Positions 1 through 7,112 are shown, counted from the first letter of the stretch. The stretch is DNA of 7,226 nt from Cyclobacteriaceae bacterium (GCA_026994125.1 JALWRJ010000162.1:1-7226), one strand, 5' to 3'. Made by a program: numbers and translations. The notes: generated by a model not told the origin, from the sequence alone.

Positions 1-1
1 A

Positions 2-502
2 AATGGAGCTGTACCTCGTAAAGTATCTAAAAAAGACAAAATTGGTTATCATACCTGGTTAAACGATTCGATGCTATATGTGTTTGTTGTGGGAGGAAAA
101 AACAGCCCTAACACGTTACAAAGCATTGAATTACCCGCTGATAAGGCAAGCAAGGTAGCTGAAAACCCCGGGGTTACCCTACAAAAAATACCCGGTACCG
201 AAAAAATAAGCTTTGTGGATATGACTGATAAAAAGAACTGGCAAATAAAATCGTACGACCCGGCTACCCATAAAATTGAACCTATTATTAATACCGTTAC
301 CAACCTCAACGAATATTATTGCTGGACCCCAAGTGGGGTGTTGCTTTCGGGTAATGGCAGTAAATTATACAAGTTTAATCCTCAAAAAGATGAAAACTGG
401 GTTGAATTGGCCGATTTAAGTGACTATGGGATTAAAAAGTTTACCCGTTTGGCCGTAAGCCCAAAAGCCGATTTAATTGCCATTGTAGTAAGTGAAGAAT
501 AA
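2..502 (+). CDS. C-terminal part of a TolB/PD40-type beta-propeller protein (5' end outside window)
   Basis: The reading frame is open from the first complete codon at base 2 and ends with TAA at 500-502, leaving 166 residues of a gene that starts upstream. The sequence has the rhythm of WD40-like/PD40 propeller blades: a GYHTWLND stretch near residues 15-22, YYCWTPSGVLL at about 105-115 followed by LYKFNP, and a final RLAVSP..DLIAIVV blade strand at about 149-163. The RLAVSP..x..AVV signature is typical of the PD40 repeat seen in TolB and related Bacteroidota exported proteins. Such proteins are usually periplasmic or outer-membrane-attached and their ligands are often unknown. The N-terminus, and with it any signal peptide or lipobox, is not visible, so localisation is inferred from family habit. 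An internal ATG at 71 exists but is unlikely to be the start, because the frame and the propeller pattern continue upstream of it. The YceI-family gene follows 31 bases after the stop and is probably co-transcribed. Confidence 0.8.
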   Translation, partial: NGAVPRKVSKKDKIGYHTWLNDSMLYVFVVGGKNSPNTLQSIELPADKASKVAENPGVTLQKIPGTEKISFVDMTDKKNWQIKSYDPATHKIEPIINTVTNLNEYYCWTPSGVLLSGNGSKLYKFNPQKDENWVELADLSDYGIKKFTRLAVSPKADLIAIVVSEE

Positions 503-533
503 TCGTATAATTAATAATCTAACTATTACACAG

Positions 534-1112
534 ATGAACAAATCATTCGTATTAATTTTAATTTTTTGCCTAGCCACAGGGCTAAGTGCTTTGGCTCAGA
601 ACTATTCGATTAGTAATGACGAATCGAAGTTATCGGTATTTGGCTCTTCTACCCTACACGATTGGAAGCTGAACGCTGGAAAAATAATTGGCCACGCACA
701 ATTTGATTTTGATGGCAAAGAGCTAAAAAATATCAAATCCCTAAATATTGAAATTCCGGTAGCGCACTTATCGAGCGGATTAGATGCCCTTGACAACCAC
801 ATGCAAAAAGCAATGACAGCCAACAACGCTACAGTGGTAACCTTTATTTTAAGCAAAGTAACAAGCCTTACCAGCAATAGCATTGGTGGTTATACGGTGC
901 AAGCCGATGGTAAAATTTCCATCATTAAAAATACGAATCCGGTAAGCTTGCAAGGCACCATTCAGCTGAACGATGATGGCAGTATTAGAATATTTGGCGA
1001 AACAGAAATGAGCATGACCGATTACGAAGTTGAACCGCCTCAGGCAGAGATGGGTTCGATACAAACAGAAAACAATGTAAAGGTTGTTTTTGATGTGGTA
1101 TTTAAAAAATAA
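534..1112 (+). CDS. Secreted YceI-family (lipocalin-like fold) protein
   Basis: This encodes 192 residues. Residues 1-21 form a classical signal peptide: a basic N-terminus MNK, a hydrophobic core, and a likely signal peptidase I site after A19-L20-A21, before QNYS. Cys12 is preceded by LIF and is not a good lipobox, so a soluble periplasmic protein is more likely than a lipoprotein. The mature part matches the YceI pattern: GSSTLHDW at 37-44, SSGLDALDNHM at 80-90 and MTDYEVEPP at 161-169. YceI proteins form an extended lipocalin-like beta barrel that can bind isoprenoid or other amphiphilic molecules; the ligand here cannot be told. Length is close to the family norm. The in-frame GTG at 492 overlaps the preceding gene and would put 14 polar residues before the signal peptide, so I chose the ATG at 534. 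No clear Shine-Dalgarno is seen. No cytochrome b561 partner, common beside YceI in Proteobacteria, lies nearby. Confidence 0.88.
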   Translation: MNKSFVLILIFCLATGLSALAQNYSISNDESKLSVFGSSTLHDWKLNAGKIIGHAQFDFDGKELKNIKSLNIEIPVAHLSSGLDALDNHMQKAMTANNATVVTFILSKVTSLTSNSIGGYTVQADGKISIIKNTNPVSLQGTIQLNDDGSIRIFGETEMSMTDYEVEPPQAEMGSIQTENNVKVVFDVVFKK

Positions 1113-1128
1113 TGCTTTTTATTCTGGT

Positions 1129-1169
1129 AAAATAAATGCTTCCTTTGGTAAAGGAAGCATTTATTTTTT
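1129..1169 (+). terminator. Strong rho-independent terminator after the YceI-family gene
   Basis: An 18-base arm (1129-1146) pairs perfectly with 1150-1167 around a three-base loop (GGT). The GC-containing core is GCTTCC/GGAAGC, and the right arm runs into a T-rich tract ending near 1169. It begins 16 bases after the YceI-family stop codon. The outer part of the stem is A/T only, so the left arm also supplies a weak T tract for the opposite strand, but no converging gene needs it. Confidence 0.85.
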
Positions 1170-1291
1170 AACCCAAACTAAAACTTTTAACACACATAGA
1201 TAAAAATACTGATTAACAATAGGTTATATTTTTATTTTTAGACTAAACTAAAACTATAAAATTGATTTAATCAGCCACGGACATCACGCTT
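1170..1291 (+). promoter_or_regulatory. AT-rich intergenic region, probable promoter of the aminotransferase gene
   Basis: This 122-base spacer lies between a strong terminator and the aminotransferase start, so a promoter is expected here. Two overlapping near matches to the Bacteroidota -7 box TAnnTTTG are visible, each matching at seven of eight positions: TATATTTT at 1225-1232 and TATTTTTA at 1233-1240. The best -33 candidate is CTG at 1209-1211, one base off TTG. An 11-base direct repeat AAACTAAAACT occurs at 1175-1185 and 1245-1255, flanking the candidate boxes. It could be an operator pair or simply AT-rich coincidence. No Shine-Dalgarno is apparent before the ATG at 1292. Confidence 0.35.
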
Positions 1292-2479
1292 ATGAAGGCT
1301 CGAGACGTATTTAATAAACACCTGGCTCCTACCTCGCCCATGCCCTTGGGTTTAGAAATAAGCCACGCTCAAGGAGTACATATATACACTACTGATGGAC
1401 GCACCTACCTGGACATGATAGCCGGCATTGGCGTGGCCTCGGTTGGGCATGCCCATGCACAAGTAATAGCCGCAGTAAAAATACAATTAGAAAAGCATGC
1501 CCATGTAATGGTGTATGGCGAGTACATTCAAGAACCGGTTAACCAACTGGCGCAAACACTAGCCGGGCTACTCCCCCATAAATTACAAACCTGCTACTTT
1601 GTAAACTCAGGCACCGAGGCCAACGAAGCCGCCCTAAAACTAGCCAAGCGAGCTACCGGCCGCACGCAACTTATTGCCTTTGAAAAAGGGTACCACGGCA
1701 ACACACATGGCAGTATGAGCGTATCGGCTAACGAAACTAAAAAGCAACCCTACCGCCCCTTAGTACCCGGCACACGTTTTATTCCTTTTAATAGTGTAGA
1801 AGCCTTGCAAGCAATTACCGAAGAAACTGCCGGAGTAATTATTGAACCTATCCAGGGCGATGCCGGAGTGCGCATACCCAGCCAGGAATTTTTGGAGGCA
1901 TTGCGAGAACGATGTACCCAAACAGGCAGCTTGCTTATTTTTGATGAAGTGCAAACCGGAATGGGACGTACCGGTAAAATGTTTGCCTTTGAACATTACC
2001 AGGTAATACCCGATATACTAACGTTGGCAAAAGGGCTTGGTGGAGGATTGCCCATTGGAGCTTTTATTGCCTCGCACCGTTTAATGCAGCTGCTGAGCCA
2101 CCACCCTATGCTAGGGCATATTACTACGTTTGGTGGCAATCCGGTTTGTTGTGCAAGTGCCCTGGCTACAACGTTAATTATTACCCAGCCTGGTTTTTTA
2201 GCTAATATTGAACCTAAAGGGCAACTGATTGAGCAACTATTACAAAATCACCCTAACGTAGCAGCCATCCGCAGGAAAGGCTTAATGTTGGCGGTAGAGT
2301 TAGCCTCCGAACAGCAAGTAGATGAGCTAATAAACTATTGTTTGGCGCATGGTGTAATTATATATTGGTTTTTATCTACTCGAAATAGTTTTCGCATTTC
2401 GCCCCCACTTACCATAACCAGTAACGAGATTAAGGAAGCTTGCCGGGTAATACAAGCCGGCCTGGATAAGTTGAACTAA
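1292..2479 (+). CDS. Class III PLP-dependent aminotransferase (acetylornithine/ornithine aminotransferase-like)
   Basis: This encodes a 395-residue fold-type I aminotransferase, a normal length for the ArgD/RocD branch of class III. Visible landmarks are SGTEAN at 106-111 (PLP phosphate binding), YHG at 134-136, EPIQGDAG at 185-192, FDEVQTGMGRTG at 217-228 with the pyridine-contacting D218, and LAKGLGGGLPIG at 245-256 with K247 as the Schiff-base lysine. TTFGGNP follows at 278-284, with T278/T279 in the phosphate-contact position, and FRISPPL at 367-373 holds the carboxylate-binding Arg368. All catalytic residues are present, so the enzyme should be active. It would move an amino group between an omega- or alpha-amino donor and 2-oxoglutarate in the cytosol. 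The substrate (acetylornithine, ornithine, GABA or another) cannot be settled from motifs. No arginine-biosynthesis genes lie beside it, which argues against calling it argD. The ATG at 1292 is the only start that keeps the usual N-terminal length. The helicase gene follows 46 bases after the stop. Confidence 0.9.
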   Translation: MKARDVFNKHLAPTSPMPLGLEISHAQGVHIYTTDGRTYLDMIAGIGVASVGHAHAQVIAAVKIQLEKHAHVMVYGEYIQEPVNQLAQTLAGLLPHKLQTCYFVNSGTEANEAALKLAKRATGRTQLIAFEKGYHGNTHGSMSVSANETKKQPYRPLVPGTRFIPFNSVEALQAITEETAGVIIEPIQGDAGVRIPSQEFLEALRERCTQTGSLLIFDEVQTGMGRTGKMFAFEHYQVIPDILTLAKGLGGGLPIGAFIASHRLMQLLSHHPMLGHITTFGGNPVCCASALATTLIITQPGFLANIEPKGQLIEQLLQNHPNVAAIRRKGLMLAVELASEQQVDELINYCLAHGVIIYWFLSTRNSFRISPPLTITSNEIKEACRVIQAGLDKLN

Positions 2480-2511
2480 ACCTGCCCCCTCCTATTCTAC
2501 GGTTGTTGTTG

Positions 2512-2519
2512 TACCTTTG
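2512..2519 (+). promoter_or_regulatory. TAnnTTTG -7 box directly before the helicase start
   Basis: TACCTTTG is an exact match to the Bacteroidota -7 consensus TAnnTTTG and ends six bases before the helicase ATG at 2526. A transcript started a few bases downstream of this box would be leaderless or nearly so. No good TTG -33 element is present about 22-25 bases upstream, where the sequence is C-rich, so promoter strength is uncertain. A GTTGTTGTTG run at 2502-2511 abuts the box. Confidence 0.5.
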
Positions 2520-2525
2520 AGGTAT

Positions 2526-3740
2526 ATGCGATTTACTCAGTATTTAATAGCTCCAGAAATAAAACAAAGCCTGAAAGAACTTGGCTATAAAAAACCTACC
2601 GATATACAATACAAGGCCATCCCCTCCATTTTAAAGGGCGAAGATGTACTAGCCATTGCCCAAACAGGCACAGGAAAAACCGCTGCGTTTGTTATTCCTG
2701 TTTTACACCTGATACACCAGCGCAAAACATCTAAGCGATCGGAAGGTATTAAATGCCTGGTTATGGTACCTACCCACGAACTAGCCGAACAAGTAAGCCA
2801 GGTATTTACCACCTTGGGCAGGCATACCCGGGTAAAAGCGTATCCCTTAATTGGCGGCACCAATCAAGATCCTCAAATTAAAAAACTAACCCAAGGGGTG
2901 GATGTACTGGTTGCCACCCCCGGTCGTATGTTCGATTTAATTAGCCAGGGCTATTTAAAGCTAAACCGCATTGAGACCCTGATTCTTGATGAAGCCGACC
3001 ACATGCTGGCCTTGGGTTTTATTAAGGATATTAAAGATTTGATGCGACATATTCCCAAGTACAGACAAACCTTATTTTTTTCGGCCACTATAAACCCCGA
3101 GATTAAAAAACTGGCCTATAAACTGGTAAAAAATGCCCTTCGTATTCAGCTTTCACCTAAAGACCCTGTAGCGAAGAACATTAGCCACGGGGTACTTTTT
3201 ATACCTATGGATGATAAACGTTTCTTTTTGGAACGCTTTGTAAAAGAAAATCCCGACAGCAAAATTTTAACCTTTGTGCGTACTAAAGTACGAGCCGAAC
3301 GGGTAGTAAATGCCATGAATCGGGTAGGCATTGAAGCCATCAGTATCCATAGCGATAAAACACACGAAGAGCGCAAATTGGCATTAACAAAATTTAAAAC
3401 CGGAGGAATTAAATTACTGATAGCCACAGATATTAGCGCCCGGGGCATTGATATACCCAATGTGGAATTTGTAATTAACTACGACTTACCCGAAGAAGCT
3501 GAAAACTATGTGCACCGTGTGGGCCGTACCGGGCGAGGGAGAAATAAGGGGCAGGCCATTTCGTTTTGCAGCCCGGCAGAAAAGGAAACACTTTCTACCA
3601 TAGAATCGTTTTTAACTAAGCCCATAGAAAAGTTGCATGTATCTAAAGCCGAGCATCAGGAAACCATTGCATTAAGTAACGAACAAGAGAACGATTGGCG
3701 AAAATTAATGAAAGAAGCAAAACAGGGAAATAAAAAGTGA
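2526..3740 (+). CDS. DEAD-box ATP-dependent RNA helicase (RhlE-like, compact)
   Basis: From the ATG at 2526 this is a 404-residue helicase with essentially only the two RecA domains. In order: the Q motif with PTDIQ at 24-28; Walker A AQTGTGKT at 45-52 (K51); motif Ia PTHELAEQ at 82-89; GG at 110-111; TPGR at 131-134; DEAD at 155-158; SAT at 186-188; ILTFVRT at 247-253; ATDISARGID at 300-309; and HRVGRTGR at 330-337. It should unwind or remodel short RNA duplexes using ATP, in ribosome assembly, mRNA turnover or cold adaptation, as described for RhlE/CsdA relatives. Motif Ia has His where most relatives have Arg (PTREL). The tail after motif VI is only about 65 residues and lacks the long basic or RGG extension and the DbpA-type RNA-binding domain. 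The frame also offers TTG at 2517, but that lies inside the -7 box, so I prefer the ATG. The gene converges with the large - strand gene at a shared terminator. Confidence 0.93.
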   Translation: MRFTQYLIAPEIKQSLKELGYKKPTDIQYKAIPSILKGEDVLAIAQTGTGKTAAFVIPVLHLIHQRKTSKRSEGIKCLVMVPTHELAEQVSQVFTTLGRHTRVKAYPLIGGTNQDPQIKKLTQGVDVLVATPGRMFDLISQGYLKLNRIETLILDEADHMLALGFIKDIKDLMRHIPKYRQTLFFSATINPEIKKLAYKLVKNALRIQLSPKDPVAKNISHGVLFIPMDDKRFFLERFVKENPDSKILTFVRTKVRAERVVNAMNRVGIEAISIHSDKTHEERKLALTKFKTGGIKLLIATDISARGIDIPNVEFVINYDLPEEAENYVHRVGRTGRGRNKGQAISFCSPAEKETLSTIESFLTKPIEKLHVSKAEHQETIALSNEQENDWRKLMKEAKQGNKK

Positions 3741-3746
3741 AAAATT

Positions 3747-3804
3747 GGTGTTCGGTGTTGGGCGTAGAACTTACACCAACTTCATCATTCTTCATCCGGT
3801 GTTC
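3747..3804. repeat. Short imperfect GGTGTT repeats in the intergenic region
   Basis: GGTGTTC occurs at 3747-3753 and 3798-3804, with GGTGTTG at 3754-3760 in tandem with the first copy (7-base period). TTGGTGT (3745-3751) and ACACCAA (3773-3779) form an inverted pair around 21 bases, and TTCATC is repeated at 3781-3786 and 3791-3796. There is no coding sense in this stretch. It may be a degenerate member of a dispersed intergenic repeat family, or chance. Confidence 0.3.
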
Positions 3805-3844
3805 AACTTTCATTATTTATTATTACCATAGTGTTTTTAACCCA

Positions 3845-3874
3845 AAAAAGCCGGGCTGCTATTCCCGGCTTTTT
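3845..3874. terminator. Bidirectional rho-independent terminator between convergent genes
   Basis: An 11-base arm AAAAAGCCGGG (3845-3855) pairs perfectly with CCCGGCTTTTT (3864-3874) across an eight-base loop. Each strand reads a GC-rich hairpin followed by a T run: five Ts on the + strand, six on the - strand. It can therefore end both the helicase transcript (stop at 3740) and the large - strand gene (stop codon at 3895-3897). Confidence 0.92.
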
Positions 3875-3894
3875 ATCCAGTTAGTTTATAAAGT

Positions 3895-6800
3895 TTACTT
3901 CTTTTTAAACTCCTCGAAAGTTTTTAGTTTTAAACTTTCCATTTGTGCACTAAAGGCTGATTTTTCTATTTTTCCCAGCTGCTTATTTTTAATTTGCTCA
4001 TACGTAGATTTAGCCTCATTAAATGTATTGGTAACTACTTTTAAATTAGCCAATTGCGAATTAGAAGGAGGCGTATAATTGCTTACAACCACACTGTACA
4101 AATCGGCAATTTTTTCACGCAACTGAGGTTCTGCACTTCCCACATAATTATCTCCGGTGGTAATAACCAGTCGCTTTTTAAGGGCTTCCAGGTCATTAAT
4201 TAAGGCTTGTGCCTTCTTTTTACTCTTGGGGTTAGCCTCCATTACTTTTTGGGCATAGGCAATGGTTTCATCTACCTGGTACACCATGTAGGCCAGGTCT
4301 TCGGTCATGTGGTAAAGCTTCATAATGGTTTCTTGCTGCAATGCTCTATCGGCTTCTGACAAGCCCGATTTGGGGTCGTACACCACTTCAATTTGAGAGG
4401 AATAGTCCTTTTTACCTTTATGCATAACTACCTGGTAGGTACCGGCAGGTACCCGAGGCGAAGAAAACCCACCAAATGTAAAAGTTTTACCTTTGGCCAC
4501 CTTTGGGTTTTTCATGTGGTAATTCCAGGTTACAATATTAATACCCTTTTGTTTAGCTGCATCCAGCTTAACTACTTCATTACCCTTCATATCTTTTATT
4601 TCCATGCTCATTTTACCGAAAGTATGACGCTTTTTAAGGTAATACACAATTTTGGCGCTGGTTATGGGGTTGGGTCCAATGTACTGGCTCCCATTGCTTC
4701 CTCCTCCAAATCCGCTTTCTTCTTTCATAACAAAAGGCTTAGTGTCAAAAAAGTGCACGTCCTGGGCCAGCACTTCCTGGGTTAGCTGTCGTAAGGGGCT
4801 TATATCATCAATAATAATCACGCCCCTGCCGTGGGTGCCCATTACTAAATCGTTGGTTTTGCGCTGTAGCGCCATGGAATGCACCGCCACAGCCGGCATA
4901 TTGTTGGTAAACTTATTCCAATGCCTACCACCATCAATAGTTACATACAAACCAAATTCGGTACCTAAAAACAACAGGTTTTCATTTTCGTAGTCTTCTT
5001 GCACACTTCGGGCAAATCCATGAATATCATCGGTAACCAATGACTTCCATGATTGGCCAAAATCTGTTGTTTTATACAAATAGGTCGTTTTATCGTTGGT
5101 GGTATGGCCTTCGAATACGGCATAGGCAGTACCTTTAGAAAAGTTGCCGGCTGCCACCTGGTAGCACCAGGTATTTTTAGGCAGCCCGGGCACATTAGCA
5201 ATTACATTTGTCCAATTTTTACCTCCATCGCGTGTTACTTGCACATTTCCATCATCGGTGCCTACCCAAATTATGTTTTCGTCTAAAGGCGATTCGGATA
5301 CCGTAAAAATGGTACAATGGTTTTCTGCACCTGAATTATCTTTCGAAAGCCCTCCTGATTCTTCCTGATTTTGCTTGGCCGGGTCGTTAGTGGTTAAATC
5401 GGGTGAAATAATTTTCCAATTACTACCCATATCGTCACTTTTATGCAAAAACTGACTTCCTAAATAAAATCGATCGGGGTTATTGGGGCTTAATTGCATA
5501 GCGGCATTCCAGTTAAACCTTAGTTTGGGTTGTCCCTCTTCCTGAAAGGGTTTAATATCGCTGGTTTGGTTTTTCTCTACATCGTAACGCCAAACACCTT
5601 GCGCGCCTTGCATTTCGGAATAAATAATCTTTTTGGTAGGATGCCTGTACACCCGAAAACCATCGCCATAGCCTACATTATTCCAATCGCGTGCTTCAAT
5701 ACCGCCCGGGCTGGCCGAAGGGCCATACCAGGAGCCGTTATCTTGCAGGCCACCGTAAATATTATAGGGTTCTTCGTTATCCACACTAATGTGGTAAAAC
5801 TGCGATACAGGCAGGTTATTAACCATTTCCATGGTGGTACCGCGGTTCCATGAACGGTACACTCCCCCATCAGTAGCGGCATACAACCTTTCCGAATTAT
5901 GAATATCGAACCAAAAATCATGAATATCGGGATGCATACTGCCCATATTTTTAAAGGTTTTACCTCCGTCCTGGCTTATAGAACCAAAGAGCCCTCCTTT
6001 AATAAGGATATCCGGATTGCGCGGATCTACCACAATACGTGAAAAATAAAACGGACGTACTACTAAACCAAAATCTTTGTTAAGGTATTCCCAACTTTCA
6101 CCTCCATCGGTTGATTTATACAAGCCTTTATCCTTTTCGGACTCTACGGCCGCATATAGAATATCGGGGTTTGAAGGAGCTAATGCAAAAGCAAACCTCC
6201 CTAATTTTCCTTTTGGAAAACCATTATGTATTTTTTTCCAGGTTTTTCCTCCATCAGTAGTTTTATAAAGGGCGCTATTTTCACCTCCAGAGCTAAACGA
6301 CCAGGCCGTTCTACGAAACTCCCAAAAGGCGGCATACATGATGTTGGGATCACGAGGATCCATCACCAAATCGGAGCATCCCACATTGGGCTTACCGGCC
6401 AGAATTTGCTCCCAGGTATCCCCACCATCAGTGGTTTTGTACACGCCTCGTTCATCGCTATCGCCCCAAAGGGCTCCTAACACACCTACATACACTTCAT
6501 CGGTATTGGTTGGGTTTATTTGAATGCTACTAATGCGGTCGGAGTTTTCAAAACCCACTTTTTTCCAATTGCTGCCTCCATCTACAGTTTTAAACAGTCC
6601 ATCGCCCACCGAAGTACTGTTACGTGTCCATACTTCACCGGTACCTGCCCAAATAACCAAATCGGGATTTTTAGGGTCGATTGCTATGGTGCCAATAGAT
6701 TGTACGTGTTCGTCAAAAATTGAAGAAAACGAAGAACCTCCATCTACAGAACGCCAAATACCGCCTCCGGCAGTACCTGCATAAATTACCTTATCATTGG

Positions 6801-6969
6801 TAGGGTGCCCTACCAAATCGGACACACGGCCACTCATAAGGGCAGGGCCAATTTGCCGGGCTTTTAAGGCACCAAATAGTGCCTTACCCGATAATACTAT
6901 TTCGTTTTGGGCTATACCGCTGGTACTTACCAATACGGCCAGTACCCATGCTGTTATTGTCTTTTTCAT
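3895..6969 (-). CDS. Large secreted BNR/Asp-box beta-propeller protein (VPS10/sortilin-like or glycosyl-hydrolase-like)
   Basis: This encodes 1024 residues with an N-terminal signal peptide (MKKT, hydrophobic core, S-G-I-A-Q with likely cleavage after A20). The body carries Asp-boxes of the S/T-x-D-G-G-x-x-W type at about residues 74, 128, 179, 237, 286, 332, 511, 579, 634 and 677, plus a degenerate one at 365. Their spacing of about 45-60 residues is that of propeller blades. The box-free stretch 375-510 could hold two or three more blades, which would fit two tandem seven-bladed propellers as in GH74 enzymes, or one large sortilin-type propeller. A Gly/Asn-rich linker lies near 753-768. Next comes a FlgD-like/Ig-like beta domain at about 770-865 (GINIVTWNYHM...PAGTYQVVM), then a charged, mostly helical tail at 870-1024. 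The protein ends in FKKK with no Por-type sorting domain, so a general exported location (periplasm or outer membrane) is inferred. Bacteroidota homologues are commonly annotated as glycosyl hydrolases, but I see no residues that prove catalysis. The function is unknown. Confidence 0.88.
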   Translation of the reverse strand: MKKTITAWVLAVLVSTSGIAQNEIVLSGKALFGALKARQIGPALMSGRVSDLVGHPTNDKVIYAGTAGGGIWRSVDGGSSFSSIFDEHVQSIGTIAIDPKNPDLVIWAGTGEVWTRNSTSVGDGLFKTVDGGSNWKKVGFENSDRISSIQINPTNTDEVYVGVLGALWGDSDERGVYKTTDGGDTWEQILAGKPNVGCSDLVMDPRDPNIMYAAFWEFRRTAWSFSSGGENSALYKTTDGGKTWKKIHNGFPKGKLGRFAFALAPSNPDILYAAVESEKDKGLYKSTDGGESWEYLNKDFGLVVRPFYFSRIVVDPRNPDILIKGGLFGSISQDGGKTFKNMGSMHPDIHDFWFDIHNSERLYAATDGGVYRSWNRGTTMEMVNNLPVSQFYHISVDNEEPYNIYGGLQDNGSWYGPSASPGGIEARDWNNVGYGDGFRVYRHPTKKIIYSEMQGAQGVWRYDVEKNQTSDIKPFQEEGQPKLRFNWNAAMQLSPNNPDRFYLGSQFLHKSDDMGSNWKIISPDLTTNDPAKQNQEESGGLSKDNSGAENHCTIFTVSESPLDENIIWVGTDDGNVQVTRDGGKNWTNVIANVPGLPKNTWCYQVAAGNFSKGTAYAVFEGHTTNDKTTYLYKTTDFGQSWKSLVTDDIHGFARSVQEDYENENLLFLGTEFGLYVTIDGGRHWNKFTNNMPAVAVHSMALQRKTNDLVMGTHGRGVIIIDDISPLRQLTQEVLAQDVHFFDTKPFVMKEESGFGGGSNGSQYIGPNPITSAKIVYYLKKRHTFGKMSMEIKDMKGNEVVKLDAAKQKGINIVTWNYHMKNPKVAKGKTFTFGGFSSPRVPAGTYQVVMHKGKKDYSSQIEVVYDPKSGLSEADRALQQETIMKLYHMTEDLAYMVYQVDETIAYAQKVMEANPKSKKKAQALINDLEALKKRLVITTGDNYVGSAEPQLREKIADLYSVVVSNYTPPSNSQLANLKVVTNTFNEAKSTYEQIKNKQLGKIEKSAFSAQMESLKLKTFEEFKKK

Positions 6970-6993
6970 AGGAATATTGTTTTTAGGATGTTA

Positions 6994-7021
6994 GCACCTG
7001 CCTTGTAAAATGACAGGTAGC
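6994..7021. other. Imperfect hairpin in the leader of the propeller gene
   Basis: GCACCTG (6994-7000) pairs with CAGGTAGC (7014-7021), with one bulged A (7019) and one mismatch, closing on a loop that includes TTGTAAAAT. On the - strand it would sit about 25 bases before the start codon. On the + strand it is followed by five Ts (7022-7026) and so resembles a weak terminator, but no + strand gene precedes it. Confidence 0.35.
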
Positions 7022-7100
7022 TTTTTAGGTTTCTATCTCATAGGTTTACCGGCTTAAGAATGCAGCAATTTGCTTTTGAACAAACACTTGCCTTGCTAAT

Positions 7101-7112
7101 GCAATGCATTGC
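7101..7112. other. 12-base perfect palindrome
   Basis: GCAATGCATTGC is self-complementary with no spacer. It lies 30 bases past the stop of the right-hand partial gene and about 130 bases before the propeller gene's start. It could be a dimeric-regulator site, but a single copy gives no proof. Confidence 0.2.

Noticed and set aside
49..309. - strand 86-codon frame with a hydrophobic stretch
   Set aside because: It is antisense to the PD40-type partial gene, whose frame is open through the whole region and has family features.
492..533. GTG at 492 as the start of the YceI-family gene
   Set aside because: It overlaps the end of the preceding gene and adds a polar extension before a textbook signal peptide.
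602..1064. - strand open frames within the YceI-family gene
   Set aside because: They lie opposite a well-supported signal-peptide protein and show no domain of their own.
2517..2525. TTG at 2517 as the helicase start
   Set aside because: It falls within the TACCTTTG promoter box, and the ATG nine bases later gives the normal DEAD-box N-terminus.
3737..4078. + strand open frame of 113 codons between the helicase and the propeller gene
   Set aside because: It reads through the terminator hairpin and then runs antisense over the propeller gene's C-terminal coding region. Its composition is unlike a real protein and it has no recognisable domain.
3895..6969. Tandem DNA repeats or CRISPR-like periodicity in the propeller gene
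   Set aside because: The recurring CCTCCATC-type sequence reflects repeated Asp-box codons; spacing and flanks vary as in diverged protein repeats.
4393..6994. Many + strand open frames opposite the large propeller gene
   Set aside because: They are antisense shadows of the Asp-box gene. Their Pro/Ser-rich repeats such as LPPS are the reverse reading of the repeated DGG codons.
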